Shown here: positions 1 through 9,018 of the stretch, piece by piece
Layout: the number at the start of each line of letters is the position of its first letter
How positions within the stretch are numbered: the first letter of the stretch is position 1
Assembly: GCF_000424465.1 (NCBI RefSeq)
Contig: NZ_AUJY01000012.1
Coordinates: 148,956 to 212,955 of the forward strand
Source: Butyrivibrio hungatei NK4A153
GTDB taxonomy: Bacteria > Bacillota > Clostridia > Lachnospirales > Lachnospiraceae
Reading direction: 5' to 3'
DNA: 64,000 bases
Notes under the pieces: model-generated
Database searches by the model: none
What the model was told of the DNA's origin: nothing
What the model saw: only the letters and a program-made list of their open reading frames with translations
Position numbers and translations under genes: made by a program

Positions 1-181
1 CCGCTTCTTTGGAAGATACGTTTTTTGTATCACTTTCCTCAGATTTTTCGTACACGGCTGCAGCTTGGGTCTTTTCCTTTACTTCATCGTTTTTACTCTT
101 CTCGTCTACTGACGGATTAACTGATGAAGCATAGGTGGTTGCGATGTTGTTAGTAACCTCGGTAATTCCGTTTACGCCCAT
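1..181 (-). CDS. Unknown protein, N-terminal fragment (runs off the left edge)
   Basis: Only the first 60 codons are in the window. The frame is open from the ATG at 181-179 to the edge. The start is supported by an AAGGAG ribosome binding site a few bases upstream on the minus strand. The visible part begins MGVNGITEVTNN and continues into a Ser/Lys/Glu-rich, probably disordered stretch, with no signal peptide or membrane segment. I do not recognise a family. Short polar N-termini of the form M-x-x-NGIT occur in uncharacterised Lachnospiraceae proteins, but that is recollection and not a domain match. It is divergently transcribed from ispE across about 190 bp of AT-rich DNA. Confidence 0.6.
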   Translation of the reverse strand, partial: MGVNGITEVTNNIATTYASSVNPSVDEKSKNDEVKEKTQAAAVYEKSEESDTKNVSSKEA

Positions 182-374
182 ATCGAACTCCTTTTCTGCG
201 ACAGGGTACTAAATACCGCGCTGAAACGAAACTATGGTTTACCTAATCCTCATATCGGTAATTATACAAAAAACTTTAGCGAAATATCGAAAATTTTTAA
301 AAATTTTATTTTTTCCTTGAGTTTGATCCTTCGGAGTGAGAAGATGAAGAAAAATAATTTCGGAGTATATAATT

Positions 375-1250
375 ATGAAGCTTGAGAGAAAAGCATATGC
401 AAAGATTAATCTCGGACTTGATGTTACGGGAGTTCGTGAGGACGGATATCACATTGTAAAGATGATAATGCAGAATGTGGATCTGTACGATACGCTTACA
501 TTTGAGGATAATGACAGCGGCGATATCATTTTGACCGCGTCTACGGATAAGATCGAAACTGATGAAAGGAACCTTATCTGCAAGGTGGCCGGGCAGCTTA
601 AGGACAAATTTAATGTGAAAAAAGGTGTTACCATGCACCTTGTAAAGAGAATCCCTGTAGCTGCGGGAATGGCAGGTGGAAGTACAGACGGTGCGGCAGC
701 ATATCTGGCTTTGAATGAGTTATGGGGACTTAACCTCAGTAAAAAAGAGCTTTGTGAGCTTGCTGTGTCTCTGGGTGCCGATATCCCGTATTGTATAATC
801 GGAGGAACGGCGCTTGCAGAGGGAATCGGTGAGGAACTGACAACTATAAGCGACATGCCGGATTGTTATCTTGTTATCGCAAAGCCTGCGATAGATGTTT
901 CAACAGGCTGGGTTTATAAAGAGCTGGACAGCAGGGAAGTGATAACACATCCGGATATAGACGGAATCAAGGTTGCAATAGAAGCAGGTAATCTTAAGGA
1001 GATGTGCTCTCTTATAGGAAATGTTCTTGAAGATGTCACTGCATCCAAATACAAAGAGGTAGGGCAGATTGAAGAGATACTCAGAAATGAGGGCGCTGTA
1101 GGTGCATTCATGACAGGAAGCGGTCCCACAGTATTTGGCGTATTCGACAAAAAAGAAGCGGCAGAAGCGGGGTATAAGGCAGTTGTTGAAAGTAAGCTTG
1201 CGCCGGAAGCTTTTTTGTCCGCACCCATTAATCCCGGTAAAGAGGACTGA
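375..1250 (+). CDS. ispE: 4-diphosphocytidyl-2-C-methyl-D-erythritol kinase
   Basis: IspE phosphorylates the 2-hydroxyl of CDP-methylerythritol with ATP in the non-mevalonate isoprenoid (MEP) pathway, in the cytoplasm. The 291-residue length is normal. GHMP-kinase signatures are present: the N-terminal KAYAKINLGLDV segment, the glycine-rich ATP loop PVAAGMAGGSTDGAAAYLAL near residues 95-114, and the C-terminal motif TGSGPTVFG. The ATG at 375 follows GGAG at a 9-nt spacing. A DUF1934 gene follows 9 bp downstream in the same direction, so the two are probably co-transcribed. No other MEP-pathway gene is in the window. Confidence 0.95.
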   Translation: MKLERKAYAKINLGLDVTGVREDGYHIVKMIMQNVDLYDTLTFEDNDSGDIILTASTDKIETDERNLICKVAGQLKDKFNVKKGVTMHLVKRIPVAAGMAGGSTDGAAAYLALNELWGLNLSKKELCELAVSLGADIPYCIIGGTALAEGIGEELTTISDMPDCYLVIAKPAIDVSTGWVYKELDSREVITHPDIDGIKVAIEAGNLKEMCSLIGNVLEDVTASKYKEVGQIEEILRNEGAVGAFMTGSGPTVFGVFDKKEAAEAGYKAVVESKLAPEAFLSAPINPGKED

Positions 1251-1259
1251 GATAGTAAA

Positions 1260-1700
1260 ATGAAGAAAAAAGTTGATATAAACGTGGCAGGAATCCACAT
1301 AAGAGACGGAAACGAAGAAGAGCGCATTGATACAAACTCAAGAGGAATCTACGAGGCGCTTTCGGACGGTTCTGTATGTATAGAATATGATGAAGTGCAG
1401 GATGTGGGCGGCCAGAGAATAAAGGTGGCCAACAAAGTCACTGTACCTGCCGATTTAAAGTGCGTAGAGATCGTGCGCACAGGCGCTATGAATTCGAAGA
1501 TGGTATTTGGCGCCGAAGAATATGTCATGGATTACAAGACACCGTACGGATCGATGCAGATGGAAGTTATCACCAAGAGCCTTGATTTTAAGAATGAAGA
1601 AAACGGTGTGATCGGTGAAATTTCTGCGGAATACATAATTAAATCCGGAGATGAGGTTTTATCCGACTCTAAAATGATAATAGAAATAAAAGCAAGATAA
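1260..1700 (+). CDS. DUF1934 family protein (YwiB-like calycin fold)
   Basis: This 146-residue protein has the features of the DUF1934 family (B. subtilis YwiB): a small beta-rich, calycin-like fold with alternating strands and turns, an early DVNVAGIH-like strand, the segment MNSKMVFG and an acidic C-terminal half. The length fits the family. No signal peptide or membrane helix is seen, so it is likely cytoplasmic. The biochemical function of the family is unknown. It starts 9 bp after ispE and a strong hairpin terminator follows its stop codon, so the pair looks like a two-gene operon. An ispE neighbourhood is compatible with, but does not prove, a link to isoprenoid or cell-envelope synthesis. 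Confidence 0.8.
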   Translation: MKKKVDINVAGIHIRDGNEEERIDTNSRGIYEALSDGSVCIEYDEVQDVGGQRIKVANKVTVPADLKCVEIVRTGAMNSKMVFGAEEYVMDYKTPYGSMQMEVITKSLDFKNEENGVIGEISAEYIIKSGDEVLSDSKMIIEIKAR

Positions 1701-1710
1701 GGCAAAAAAA

Positions 1711-1757
1711 GAGCTCTCATATCGCGTGATATATTATCATCGCTTGCGAGAGCTTTA
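1711..1757. terminator. Bidirectional hairpin terminator between convergent genes
   Basis: AGCTCTC at 1712-1718 pairs with GAGAGCT at 1748-1754. An A-rich run precedes the left arm and a T-rich stretch follows the right arm. It lies between the DUF1934 gene and the convergent minus-strand gene, so it can serve both. Confidence 0.7.
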
Positions 1758-1772
1758 TATTTTGAGCAAATA

Positions 1773-2246
1773 TTATTTAACCATCTTAGCGCCGGCTTTT
1801 TCCTGAGCCTTAGCAACAAGGTTCTTAAAGAAGCCTTTCTTTTTCTCAGGAGTAACAGTCTTACCACGAAGGCCTTTAACTTCTGTTACGTAGATACCGC
1901 TGACAGAAGCCTTAACTTCCTTCTTAACGGGAACTGAATCGAAAATCTTTTCATCACAGATAAGGCTCATAACCCTGTTTCCGACTCTTACCTTAAGGAT
2001 TGGAAGCTTGGATCTGCGAAGAAGCTTGGGAGTCTGGTCGATAACGGCCTGCGGAAGACCTGCTTCGTTGATCTTCATTCTCTTTTTGTCAATGATAAGC
2101 ATAGACATGCTCTGCTTCATGGAATCGAGCTGAACCTGCTGTTCTTCCTGCTTCTTCTGGGCTTTTCTTCCGATTATCATAAGTGCAATGATTATTGCGA
2201 CTAAAATTACTGCTATTACGATAAATACAATTAAACCGGTACTCAA
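1773..2246 (-). CDS. Conserved membrane-anchored protein of unknown function
   Basis: This 157-residue protein starts with one hydrophobic helix (residues about 4-26, IVFIVIAVILVAIIIALMII), followed by a KKQEEQQ-rich coiled segment and then a basic soluble domain. The C-terminal tail is Lys/Ala-rich. The topology suggests a single-pass N-terminal anchor with the rest in the cytoplasm. I recognise it only as the kind of short anchored protein seen in Lachnospiraceae and cannot name a family. The start is supported by GGAGG upstream, and a TATAAT-like -10 lies about 30 bp further upstream on the minus strand. It is monocistronic: convergent with the DUF1934 gene and divergent from the FKBP lipoprotein. 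Confidence 0.7.
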   Translation of the reverse strand: MSTGLIVFIVIAVILVAIIIALMIIGRKAQKKQEEQQVQLDSMKQSMSMLIIDKKRMKINEAGLPQAVIDQTPKLLRRSKLPILKVRVGNRVMSLICDEKIFDSVPVKKEVKASVSGIYVTEVKGLRGKTVTPEKKKGFFKNLVAKAQEKAGAKMVK

Positions 2247-2438
2247 TCTATTATCCTCCGAAAATCAATATACTATATTATAGCAAAAAGTATTGTAGCA
2301 TTCTTTAGGAAGATAGGCAAATAAAATACTTTAATCATTTTGGAAGGTGTGGTAGTATAAGAAATATTGTTTTGATATGAAATAGCAAGATATTCTATAT
2401 TCTTGAATATATCAAATTATTTTAAAGGAGAAAGCATT

Positions 2439-3656
2439 ATGAAAAAGAATCTTTCTGTATTGTTGGTCGTGGCAATGGCAGTAACTTCACTTACAGCATG
2501 TGGCTCAAAGTCTAAAGAGGCTGCAAGCGATGCGGCATCTGAGAGCTCATCTACAGAAGCAGTTGCAGCAGCTGCTGCAGCAGGCTCAAACGACATTGCA
2601 TCTTTGCAGAATTTGGACAAACTTGAAGTGAAGACTCTTAATGATATAAATCCTATGGATTACATCACATTGGGCGAGTATAAAGGGTTTACTGTCGAGG
2701 TTGCTCCCGTATCTGTGACAGATGAGGATGTTGACGGATATATCAATAATCTTATTGAGTCCAATCCTGCCAAGACAGAGATTACAGACAGACCTATACA
2801 GAAGGGTGATATTGCAAATATAGATTACGAAGGAAAATACGCTGACACCGGAGTTGCTTTTGATGGCGGAACAGCGAAGGGATTCGATCTTGATATCGGA
2901 TCCGGTATGTTTATCCCCGGATTCGAAGACGGACTTGTCGGTGTAAAACTTGGAGATACAGTAGATCTTGACCTTACATTCCCTGAAGAATACGGTTCAA
3001 AGGATCTTGCAGGTAAGAAGGTTGTATTTACAGTTAAAGTTAACAAGATAAGTGAAAAGTCAAAAGAGCCTACAGATGAGTGGGCAGCCGGCCTTGGAAT
3101 GGAAGGTGTTACAAATCTTGAGCAGCTTAAGGAAACATCTAAGCAGCAGCTTACAGAAGAAGCAGAGGCAACACACAAAGCTGATGTTGAGTCTGCAGTT
3201 ATTGAGAAAGTTATTGAAATCTCAGAGTTTAAGGATTTCCCTCAGGAACTTCTCAATTATTACCTTGTTCAGGAGAATGAGCAGCTTGAGAATTATGCTC
3301 AGATGTACACAGCATACGGACAGCCTACAACAGCAAGCGATATTGTTCGCATTATGATGCAGAATACCGCTCCTGATCAGACAGATGCCGATGCATTTTT
3401 GAAGAACATGGTAAATGAGGTAGCTCAGCAGTTTATTGCATTCGCAGCAATTGCTAAGAATGAAAATATTGCAATTTCTGATGAGGATGTTGAGAATTAT
3501 CTTAAGGAAGCTTTTGATGCAGGAACTACAGGATACAGCTCACTTGATGAACTTAAGGGTGATGTTGATCCCAAGACTATTAGGGAAGGCCTTATGGCAG
3601 ATAAGGTTGTAGCATTCCTTGTTGATAATGCAAATGTGGTTGAGCCTGCTAATTGA
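2439..3656 (+). CDS. FKBP-type peptidyl-prolyl isomerase lipoprotein (trigger-factor-like)
   Basis: The ATG at 2439 follows AAAGGAG (2424-2430) and begins MKKNLSVLLVV. An in-frame start 36 nt upstream has no such site. The signal peptide ends in the lipobox LTAC, so Cys becomes the lipidated N-terminus and the protein sits outside the membrane. An Ala/Ser/Glu-rich linker follows, then an FKBP domain (about residues 105-200) with the typical GDIANIDYEGK and GSGMFIPGFEDGLVG segments, then a helical region like the C-terminal domain of trigger factor. It most likely folds secreted proteins as a prolyl isomerase and chaperone. At 405 residues it is longer than a bare FKBP and close to a trigger factor without its ribosome-binding domain. 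Confidence 0.88.
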   Translation: MKKNLSVLLVVAMAVTSLTACGSKSKEAASDAASESSSTEAVAAAAAAGSNDIASLQNLDKLEVKTLNDINPMDYITLGEYKGFTVEVAPVSVTDEDVDGYINNLIESNPAKTEITDRPIQKGDIANIDYEGKYADTGVAFDGGTAKGFDLDIGSGMFIPGFEDGLVGVKLGDTVDLDLTFPEEYGSKDLAGKKVVFTVKVNKISEKSKEPTDEWAAGLGMEGVTNLEQLKETSKQQLTEEAEATHKADVESAVIEKVIEISEFKDFPQELLNYYLVQENEQLENYAQMYTAYGQPTTASDIVRIMMQNTAPDQTDADAFLKNMVNEVAQQFIAFAAIAKNENIAISDEDVENYLKEAFDAGTTGYSSLDELKGDVDPKTIREGLMADKVVAFLVDNANVVEPAN

Positions 3657-3701
3657 TAAAGCGTTTTATTTGTTGGGAAATATTTTTAATTGGAGGATGT
3701 C

Positions 3702-5093
3702 ATGGAACTTACAGATATAAAAGCATTATTTACAGAACAAGAAAAATATGTCGGACAGAAAGTGACAGTCGGAGGATGGATCAGAAGTATCCGTGATTCT
3801 AAGGCTATCGGATTTATAGTTTTGAATGACGGTACATACTTTAAACCACTTCAGATCGTATATTCGGATGCACTTTCAAACTTTGCACAGATCAGTAAGC
3901 TCAACGTAGGTGCTGCGGTTATCGCAACAGGAACAATCGTTGCAACACCCGGCGCAAAGCAGCCTTTCGAGATGCAGGCTCAGGAAGTTGAGATTGAGGG
4001 AACATCTACTTCAGATTATCCTCTTCAGAAGAAGAGACACACTCTTGAGTTCCTCAGAACAATTCCTCATCTTCGTGCAAGAACAAATACTTTTGAGGCA
4101 GTATTCAAGGTTCGTTCAGTTGCTGCATATGCTATTCATTCTTTCTTCCAGGAGAGAAATTTCGTATATGTTCATACTCCTCTTATTACAGGAAGTGACT
4201 GTGAAGGTGCCGGAGAGATGTTCCAGGTAACAACTCTCGATCTTAACAACGTTCCCAAGACTGAGGACGGAGCTGTTGATTTCTCAAAGGATTTCTTCGG
4301 AAAGCCTGTTAACCTCACTGTTAGCGGACAGCTCAATGTTGAGACTTATGCTTTTGCATTTAAGAACGTATATACATTCGGACCTACATTCCGTGCTGAG
4401 AACTCCAATACAACAAGACATGCCGCTGAGTTCTGGATGATCGAGCCTGAGATGTGTTTTGCAGATCTTAAGGATGATTGTGACACAGCAGAAGCTATGC
4501 TTAAGTACGTTATCAACTATGTTCTTGAGCATTGCCCTGAAGAGATGGCATTCTTTAACGAGTTCATTGACAAAGGGCTTATCGACAGACTTAACAACGT
4601 TGTAGGTAACGAGTTTGGTCGTATCACTTATACAGAAGCTATCGATATTCTTACAAAGAACAATGATAAGTTTGATTACAAGGTATCATGGGGATGCGAT
4701 CTTCAGACAGAGCATGAGAGATATCTCACTGAAGAAGTATTCAAGAAGCCTGTTTTTGTAACAGATTATCCTAAGGATATCAAGGCGTTCTATATGAAGC
4801 TTAATCCCGATGGAAAGACTGTTGCAGCGGCAGATTGTCTTGTTCCCGGAATCGGAGAGATTATTGGCGGAAGCCAGAGAGAAGACGACCTTGAGATTCT
4901 CGAGAAGCGTATGGATGAGCTTGGAATGAAGAAGGATGATTACCAGTTCTATCTTGACCTTAGAAAGTACGGAAGTGTAAGACACGCCGGATTTGGTCTC
5001 GGATTTGAGCGTTGCGTAATGTACCTCACAGGAATGGGAAATATCAGAGACGTTGAGTCATTCCCGAGAACAGTCGGAAATTGCGATCTTTGA
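3702..5093 (+). CDS. asnS: Asparaginyl-tRNA synthetase
   Basis: This class II aminoacyl-tRNA synthetase charges tRNA-Asn with asparagine using ATP. The N-terminal OB-fold anticodon-binding domain covers about residues 15-100 ([14 protein letters not shown]). The catalytic domain carries motif 2 ([23 protein letters not shown]), where the Asn form has the characteristic N-T-x-R-H-A-A-E-F, and motif 3 ([15 protein letters not shown]). The 463-residue length is normal. The ATG at 3702 lies 5 nt after GGAGG; an in-frame TTG 12 nt upstream overlaps that site and is less likely. It is not obviously in an operon. Confidence 0.96.
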   Translation: MELTDIKALFTEQEKYVGQKVTVGGWIRSIRDSKAIGFIVLNDGTYFKPLQIVYSDALSNFAQISKLNVGAAVIATGTIVATPGAKQPFEMQAQEVEIEGTSTSDYPLQKKRHTLEFLRTIPHLRARTNTFEAVFKVRSVAAYAIHSFFQERNFVYVHTPLITGSDCEGAGEMFQVTTLDLNNVPKTEDGAVDFSKDFFGKPVNLTVSGQLNVETYAFAFKNVYTFGPTFRAENSNTTRHAAEFWMIEPEMCFADLKDDCDTAEAMLKYVINYVLEHCPEEMAFFNEFIDKGLIDRLNNVVGNEFGRITYTEAIDILTKNNDKFDYKVSWGCDLQTEHERYLTEEVFKKPVFVTDYPKDIKAFYMKLNPDGKTVAAADCLVPGIGEIIGGSQREDDLEILEKRMDELGMKKDDYQFYLDLRKYGSVRHAGFGLGFERCVMYLTGMGNIRDVESFPRTVGNCDL

Positions 5094-5174
5094 TGTGAAG
5101 AAACAAGGAATTTCTTGATATCACGTGTTATAATTATATAGAGATACTGAATAATGAGGGACAAGGAGGATGAA

Positions 5175-6500
5175 ATGAAAAAAGGTAAATTTTTTTCTGC
5201 TATAGCTCTTTCCTTAGTCCTTAGTATGCTGGTGGTGGACCCTGTCTGGGCTACCACCAGTACTGATTTACAGCAAAAACAGAACAAGCTGGAACAGGAA
5301 GAACAGACATTAAAGAATCAGAAAAAAGAGCTTGAGAAGAAAAAGAACGAGAGTCAGAAAAATCTCAATAACGCAAACGGCAAGGTAAATTCGATTGCTG
5401 CAGATCAGGGAAAGACAAAAGCAGCCATGGATGAAACTTCAAGTGCAATTGTTTCCATGATGGCTGATATAGATCTTATAAAAGAAGAAATTGAGCGAAC
5501 CGAAGAGCAGATAAAAATTAAAACAGCTGAGTACGAGGAAGCAAAGAAAAAAGAAGACACTTTGTATGAAGCAATGGTGCAGAGAATAAAGTATTTGTAT
5601 GAGCAGGGAGAATCATCTTATATACAGATTCTTTTGACCGCTGCAGATTATTCGGATGCACTTAATAAAGCTCAGTACATTGAGCAGATTTATGAATATG
5701 ACAGAGAAAAGCTTAAGGAATATGTTGAGGTGAAGACGGCTGCTGATAAAGCAAAGACACAGCTCGAAGAGGAGAAGGGACAGCTTGAAACTTCTAAATT
5801 TGAGATGGAAGAAGAACAGCAGCAGATGGAAGAAGTCCTTAAGGAGTACAAGGCTAAATACTCGGATTACGAGGTAAAGCTTGCTAAAGCCAAACAGGAT
5901 GCTGCGTTATATACGGCACAGATCAAGAGCCAGCAGGCTGATATGGCGGCTCTTCAGAAACAGATTGCATCCAAGCAGAATGAGGTCAATGAGACCAAGA
6001 AAGCAGCGCAGGCTGCCCGTGAGGCGGAAGAAGCTGAGAGGAAGCGTAAGAGTGAAGAAGCTCAGAGAGCAAGCGCAGATAACGGAGGTGGCTCGGGAGA
6101 TTCTACATCTTCAGGCGGTTCCAAGAACTCATCTCCTCCACCGGCACCTTCGGGAGGCGGTTCAGGCTCTAATATTGCGAGCTATGCTTGCCAGTTCGTC
6201 GGTAATCCATATGTGTCCGGCGGAACAAGTCTTACAAACGGCGCAGATTGTTCAGGATTTGTATATTCTGTTTACAAGGCGTTTGGAATATCGGTGCCCA
6301 GAACATCATGGGAGCAGGGAAATTACGGAACGGAAGTTTCATATTCCGATGCACAACCGGGAGATGTTATCTACTACGGTGGGCATGTCGGAATATATAT
6401 AGGCGGAGGACAGATTGTTCACGCAAGTACGCAGAAGACGGGAATTAAGTATAGTTCAGCGATGTACAGACCGATTATCTGTGTCAGAAGATTTGTGTGA
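5175..6500 (+). CDS. Secreted coiled-coil NlpC/P60 peptidoglycan endopeptidase (CwlO/PcsB-like)
   Basis: The ATG at 5175 follows AAGGAGG. A signal peptide ending near PVWA is followed by two long coiled-coil blocks (about residues 30-300, rich in Lys, Glu and Gln). A Ser/Gly/Pro-rich linker comes next, then a C-terminal NlpC/P60 domain with catalytic Cys359 (GADCSGFVYS) and His404 (GHVGIYIGGG). The family cleaves cross-links or stem peptides of peptidoglycan. The coiled-coil plus NlpC/P60 layout matches CwlO and PcsB proteins, which are activated at the membrane by FtsEX during elongation or division. No ftsEX is in the window. The 441-residue length is typical. A TATAAT at 5129-5134 is a possible -10 without a clear -35. 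Confidence 0.9.
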   Translation: MKKGKFFSAIALSLVLSMLVVDPVWATTSTDLQQKQNKLEQEEQTLKNQKKELEKKKNESQKNLNNANGKVNSIAADQGKTKAAMDETSSAIVSMMADIDLIKEEIERTEEQIKIKTAEYEEAKKKEDTLYEAMVQRIKYLYEQGESSYIQILLTAADYSDALNKAQYIEQIYEYDREKLKEYVEVKTAADKAKTQLEEEKGQLETSKFEMEEEQQQMEEVLKEYKAKYSDYEVKLAKAKQDAALYTAQIKSQQADMAALQKQIASKQNEVNETKKAAQAAREAEEAERKRKSEEAQRASADNGGGSGDSTSSGGSKNSSPPPAPSGGGSGSNIASYACQFVGNPYVSGGTSLTNGADCSGFVYSVYKAFGISVPRTSWEQGNYGTEVSYSDAQPGDVIYYGGHVGIYIGGGQIVHASTQKTGIKYSSAMYRPIICVRRFV

Positions 6501-6508
6501 TGTGCCAA

Positions 6509-6537
6509 TTGTTAGCCTTTATACCATAGTGTATAAT
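6509..6537 (+). promoter_or_regulatory. Sigma-A-type promoter of guaA
   Basis: TTGTTA at 6509-6514 and TATAAT at 6532-6537 are separated by exactly 17 bp. Transcription would start near 6544, leaving a leader of about 35 nt. That is too short for a purine riboswitch. Confidence 0.7.
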
Positions 6538-6578
6538 CGAGCATAATTATTGTTGTAAAATTTTTTTCGGGAGGAACC

Positions 6579-8129
6579 ATGACTGCAGAAGAGAAAGTAA
6601 TAGTTCTTGATTTCGGCGGACAGTACAATCAGCTTGTAGCTCGTCGTGTCAGGGAATGTAATGTCTATTGTGAGATTTATTCATATCGCACTCCGATAGA
6701 GCAGATAAAGGCGATGGAGCCTAAGGGAATTATTTTGACGGGAGGTCCCAACTCATGTTATGAGGATGGAGCGCCTACATATACCAAGGAATTGTTCGAG
6801 CTTGGCATTCCTGTTTTGGGACTTTGCTACGGAGCACAGCTCATGATGCATGTGCTTGGCGGTAAGGTTGAGAAAGCGCCTGTAAGAGAGTACGGTAAGA
6901 CACAGACATTTATTGACGGATCTAAGGATAAGTTGTTTGCAGGTGTTGAGGATGACACTATCGTATGGATGAGTCACTTCGACTATATCAGCAAAGTTGC
7001 ACCGGGATTTGATATCATTGCTCACACAGCGGATTGTCCCGTAGCTGCAGCGGCTTGTGAAGATAAGAAACTGTACGCTATTCAGTTCCATCCCGAAGTA
7101 TTACATACAGTTAAAGGCAAAGAGATTCTCCATAACTTCGTAAGAAATATCTGCGAGACTGCAGGTACATGGAGAATGGATTCTTTCGTAGAGAATACAA
7201 TTAAAGATATCAAGGCTAAGGTTGGAGACGGCAAGGTGCTTCTTGCTCTTTCAGGTGGTGTTGATTCATCTGTTCTTGCAGCACTCCTTGCTAAAGCAAT
7301 CGGTAAGCAGCTTACATGCGTATTCGTAGATCACGGTCTTCTTCGTAAGAATGAAGGTGATGAGGTTGAAGGCGTATTCGGTGAAAAAGGAAACTTCGAC
7401 ATCAACTTTATCCGTGTGAATGCTGCGGACAGATATTACGCAAAGCTTGCAGGTGTAGAAGAGCCTGAGCGCAAGCGTAAGATCATTGGTGAAGAATTTA
7501 TCCGTGTGTTCGAGGAAGAGGCCAAGAAGATCGGCGCAGTTGACTTCCTTGCACAGGGGACAATATATCCTGACGTTGTAGAATCCGGACTTGGCGGTGA
7601 GTCAGCCGTTATCAAGTCACATCACAATGTAGGAGGACTTCCTGATTTCGTTGATTTTAAGGAAATCATTGAGCCCCTTAAGACATTGTTTAAGGACGAG
7701 GTTCGTAAGGCGGGACTTGAGCTCGGACTTCCCGAGTATCTTGTTTTCCGTCAGCCCTTCCCCGGTCCCGGACTTGGTATCCGTATCATCGGCGAAGTTA
7801 CGGCCGATAAGGTTCGTATCGTTCAGGATGCTGACTACATCTACAGAGAAGAGATCGCGGCAGCCGGCTTATCAAAGCTTCCCGATCAGTACTTCGCAGC
7901 TCTTTCAAACATGCGCTCTGTAGGCGTTATGGGCGATGAGAGAACTTACGATTACGCAATTGTTCTCCGCGCAGTTGAGACGGTAGACTTCATGACAGCC
8001 GAGGCTTCCGAGATTCCTTTCGAAGTTCTCCAGAAAGTCATGAGCAGAATCATCAATGAGGTTAAGGGCGTTAACCGCGTAATGTATGACCTTACTTCTA
8101 AGCCGCCGGGAACAGTGGAATTAGAGTGA
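6579..8129 (+). CDS. guaA: GMP synthase (glutamine-hydrolysing)
   Basis: GuaA converts XMP to GMP using ATP and ammonia from glutamine, the last step of guanine nucleotide synthesis. The N-terminal class I glutamine amidotransferase has nucleophile Cys83 ([10 protein letters not shown]) and the QFHPEV His/Glu pair. The ATP-pyrophosphatase domain has the P-loop LSGGVDSSV. The C-terminal dimerisation domain ends in the canonical [10 protein letters not shown]. The 516-residue length is standard. The ATG follows GGGAGG. It is monocistronic, with its own promoter and a cluster of hairpins immediately downstream. Confidence 0.97.
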   Translation: MTAEEKVIVLDFGGQYNQLVARRVRECNVYCEIYSYRTPIEQIKAMEPKGIILTGGPNSCYEDGAPTYTKELFELGIPVLGLCYGAQLMMHVLGGKVEKAPVREYGKTQTFIDGSKDKLFAGVEDDTIVWMSHFDYISKVAPGFDIIAHTADCPVAAAACEDKKLYAIQFHPEVLHTVKGKEILHNFVRNICETAGTWRMDSFVENTIKDIKAKVGDGKVLLALSGGVDSSVLAALLAKAIGKQLTCVFVDHGLLRKNEGDEVEGVFGEKGNFDINFIRVNAADRYYAKLAGVEEPERKRKIIGEEFIRVFEEEAKKIGAVDFLAQGTIYPDVVESGLGGESAVIKSHHNVGGLPDFVDFKEIIEPLKTLFKDEVRKAGLELGLPEYLVFRQPFPGPGLGIRIIGEVTADKVRIVQDADYIYREEIAAAGLSKLPDQYFAALSNMRSVGVMGDERTYDYAIVLRAVETVDFMTAEASEIPFEVLQKVMSRIINEVKGVNRVMYDLTSKPPGTVELE

Positions 8130-8186
8130 TAACGAGCCGGGCACGAGACAATTTTAAATGAAAAACACGTAGTGTTTTAGCATAAG

Positions 8187-8230
8187 ATAGGAGGTAGGAC
8201 AAATGCTTGCATTTATGTCCTGCCTCCTAT
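8187..8230. terminator. Strong hairpin terminator downstream of guaA
   Basis: ATAGGAGGTAGGACA at 8187-8201 pairs with TGTCCTGCCTCCTAT at 8216-8230 with a single mismatch, and the stem continues into the loop (AATG/CATT). TTTTATG follows the right arm, so it can act as an intrinsic terminator for guaA. It is the second of five hairpins in this gap. Its left arm contains AGGAGG only as part of the stem. Confidence 0.6.
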
Positions 8231-8287
8231 TTTATGCGTGAAATCCCGAAGGGATTTTCATATAAATTGTCGAAGCATCCGGCGACA

Positions 8288-8337
8288 ACTCCTATAATAG
8301 AAAACGCTGTATTTCAAGCGATTTCTATTATAGGAGT
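8288..8337. repeat. Long near-perfect palindrome
   Basis: ACTCCTATAATAGAAA at 8288-8303 is the exact reverse complement of TTTCTATTATAGGAGT at 8322-8337, a 16-bp perfect stem. After one mismatch CGCT/AGCG adds four more pairs, leaving an 8-nt loop. No T-run follows, so it is not a typical terminator. It could be cruciform-forming DNA, an RNA hairpin or a remnant of a small palindromic element. Confidence 0.75.
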
Positions 8338-8561
8338 AAAGGAGCAAAGCCCGCAACCTCTAGTATTTATAGGGGATGCGGGCTCTTTGGCGCGAGGCTG
8401 AAAACTTGTAGTTGCTTTTTTGTATGTGTTGGAGTATATTCTTATTCAGTTTCAGGATTTCTATAATTTTTTCTTTGAGTGGTTATATTTGTCTTACCAC
8501 AAAAATCCTTGATATGTGATGTGTTGTGATTTTAGTGTTGCGTGCTGAGAAGCCGAGATTG

Positions 8562-8940
8562 AGGGTGCTGTTGGAAAAAGCACATAAGCTTTATATATGG
8601 CGGCGGAAAAGCTATTTTTTAATATTCCGCTGTCGGAAATTAAGTAAATAAAACATCTATGACAGCGGAAAAAGTAGGTTTTTATAATCTCGCTGTTAGA
8701 AAATGCGAATGATGCTTATATACGGCGGCGAAAAAGCAATTTTTTAAAATTTCGATGTTGGAAACTAGGTAGATAAACAATTTATGACAGCGGATAAGCC
8801 AGCTTTCATAATCTCGCTGTTATAAAAAGTAAATGATGATTATCTATTGCAACGAAAATGCCATTTTTCACAATTCCGCTGTCCGAGCATGAAAGGCATG
8901 ATTGACAAGTGGCAGAAAAAAAGAACAACTTAGCTGCATA
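8562..8940. repeat. Degenerate tandem array of about 62-bp hairpin units
   Basis: The left-arm motif (GGCGGCGG or GACAGCGG type) occurs at 8599, 8661, 8724, 8786 and 8849, with a weak copy at 8911, so the steps are 62, 63, 62, 63 and 62. The matching right-arm motif (CGCTGT type) occurs at 8566, 8628, 8691, 8753, 8815 and 8877, again in steps of 62-63. In each unit the two arms can pair as a stem around an A/T-rich loop. Units 1 and 3 resemble each other more than units 2 and 4, and the linkers follow the same alternation, so the array also has a period of about 125 bp. Linkers are similar between units, unlike CRISPR spacers. No gene overlaps it. Confidence 0.75.
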
Positions 8941-8946
8941 GTACAA

Positions 8947-8985
8947 GCTTTTATAATTTTATTTGCAATTTAGGCTTTTATAATT
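8947..8985 (+). repeat. Direct repeat containing two TATAAT boxes
   Basis: GCTTTTATAATT occurs at 8947-8958 and again at 8974-8985, 27 bp apart, just upstream of the nuclease-like gene. Each copy contains TATAAT and could serve as a -10, but neither has a clear -35 at 17 bp. Confidence 0.4.
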
Positions 8986-9018
8986 CAAGTCTTTTTATAT
9001 TTTTAAGGAGGAATCATT

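Larger units (their letters stand above)
8162..8384. repeat. Run of five hairpins in the guaA downstream gap
   Basis: In order: AAAACAC/GTGTTTT (8162-8178), the terminator-like stem at 8187-8230, AAATCCC/GGGATTT (8241-8257), the 16-bp palindrome at 8288-8337, and AGCCCGCA/TGCGGGCT (8348-8384) followed by CTTTGG. Almost every base of this stretch lies in or next to a stem. A 64-codon open frame across 8207-8401 runs through the stems and has no coding character. I see no gene here. Whether this is a folded transcript or several stacked terminators cannot be told from the sequence alone. Confidence 0.6.

Noticed and set aside
6538..6578. Purine riboswitch before guaA
   Set aside because: The promoter leaves a leader of only about 35 nt, too short for an aptamer.
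8207..8401. 64-codon open frame downstream of guaA
   Set aside because: It runs straight through the hairpins, has no binding site and shows no coding character.
8599..8912. Possible CRISPR array, because repeats recur every 62-63 bp
   Set aside because: Repeats are degenerate, linkers resemble each other instead of being unique, the array alternates in pairs, and no cas gene is in the window.
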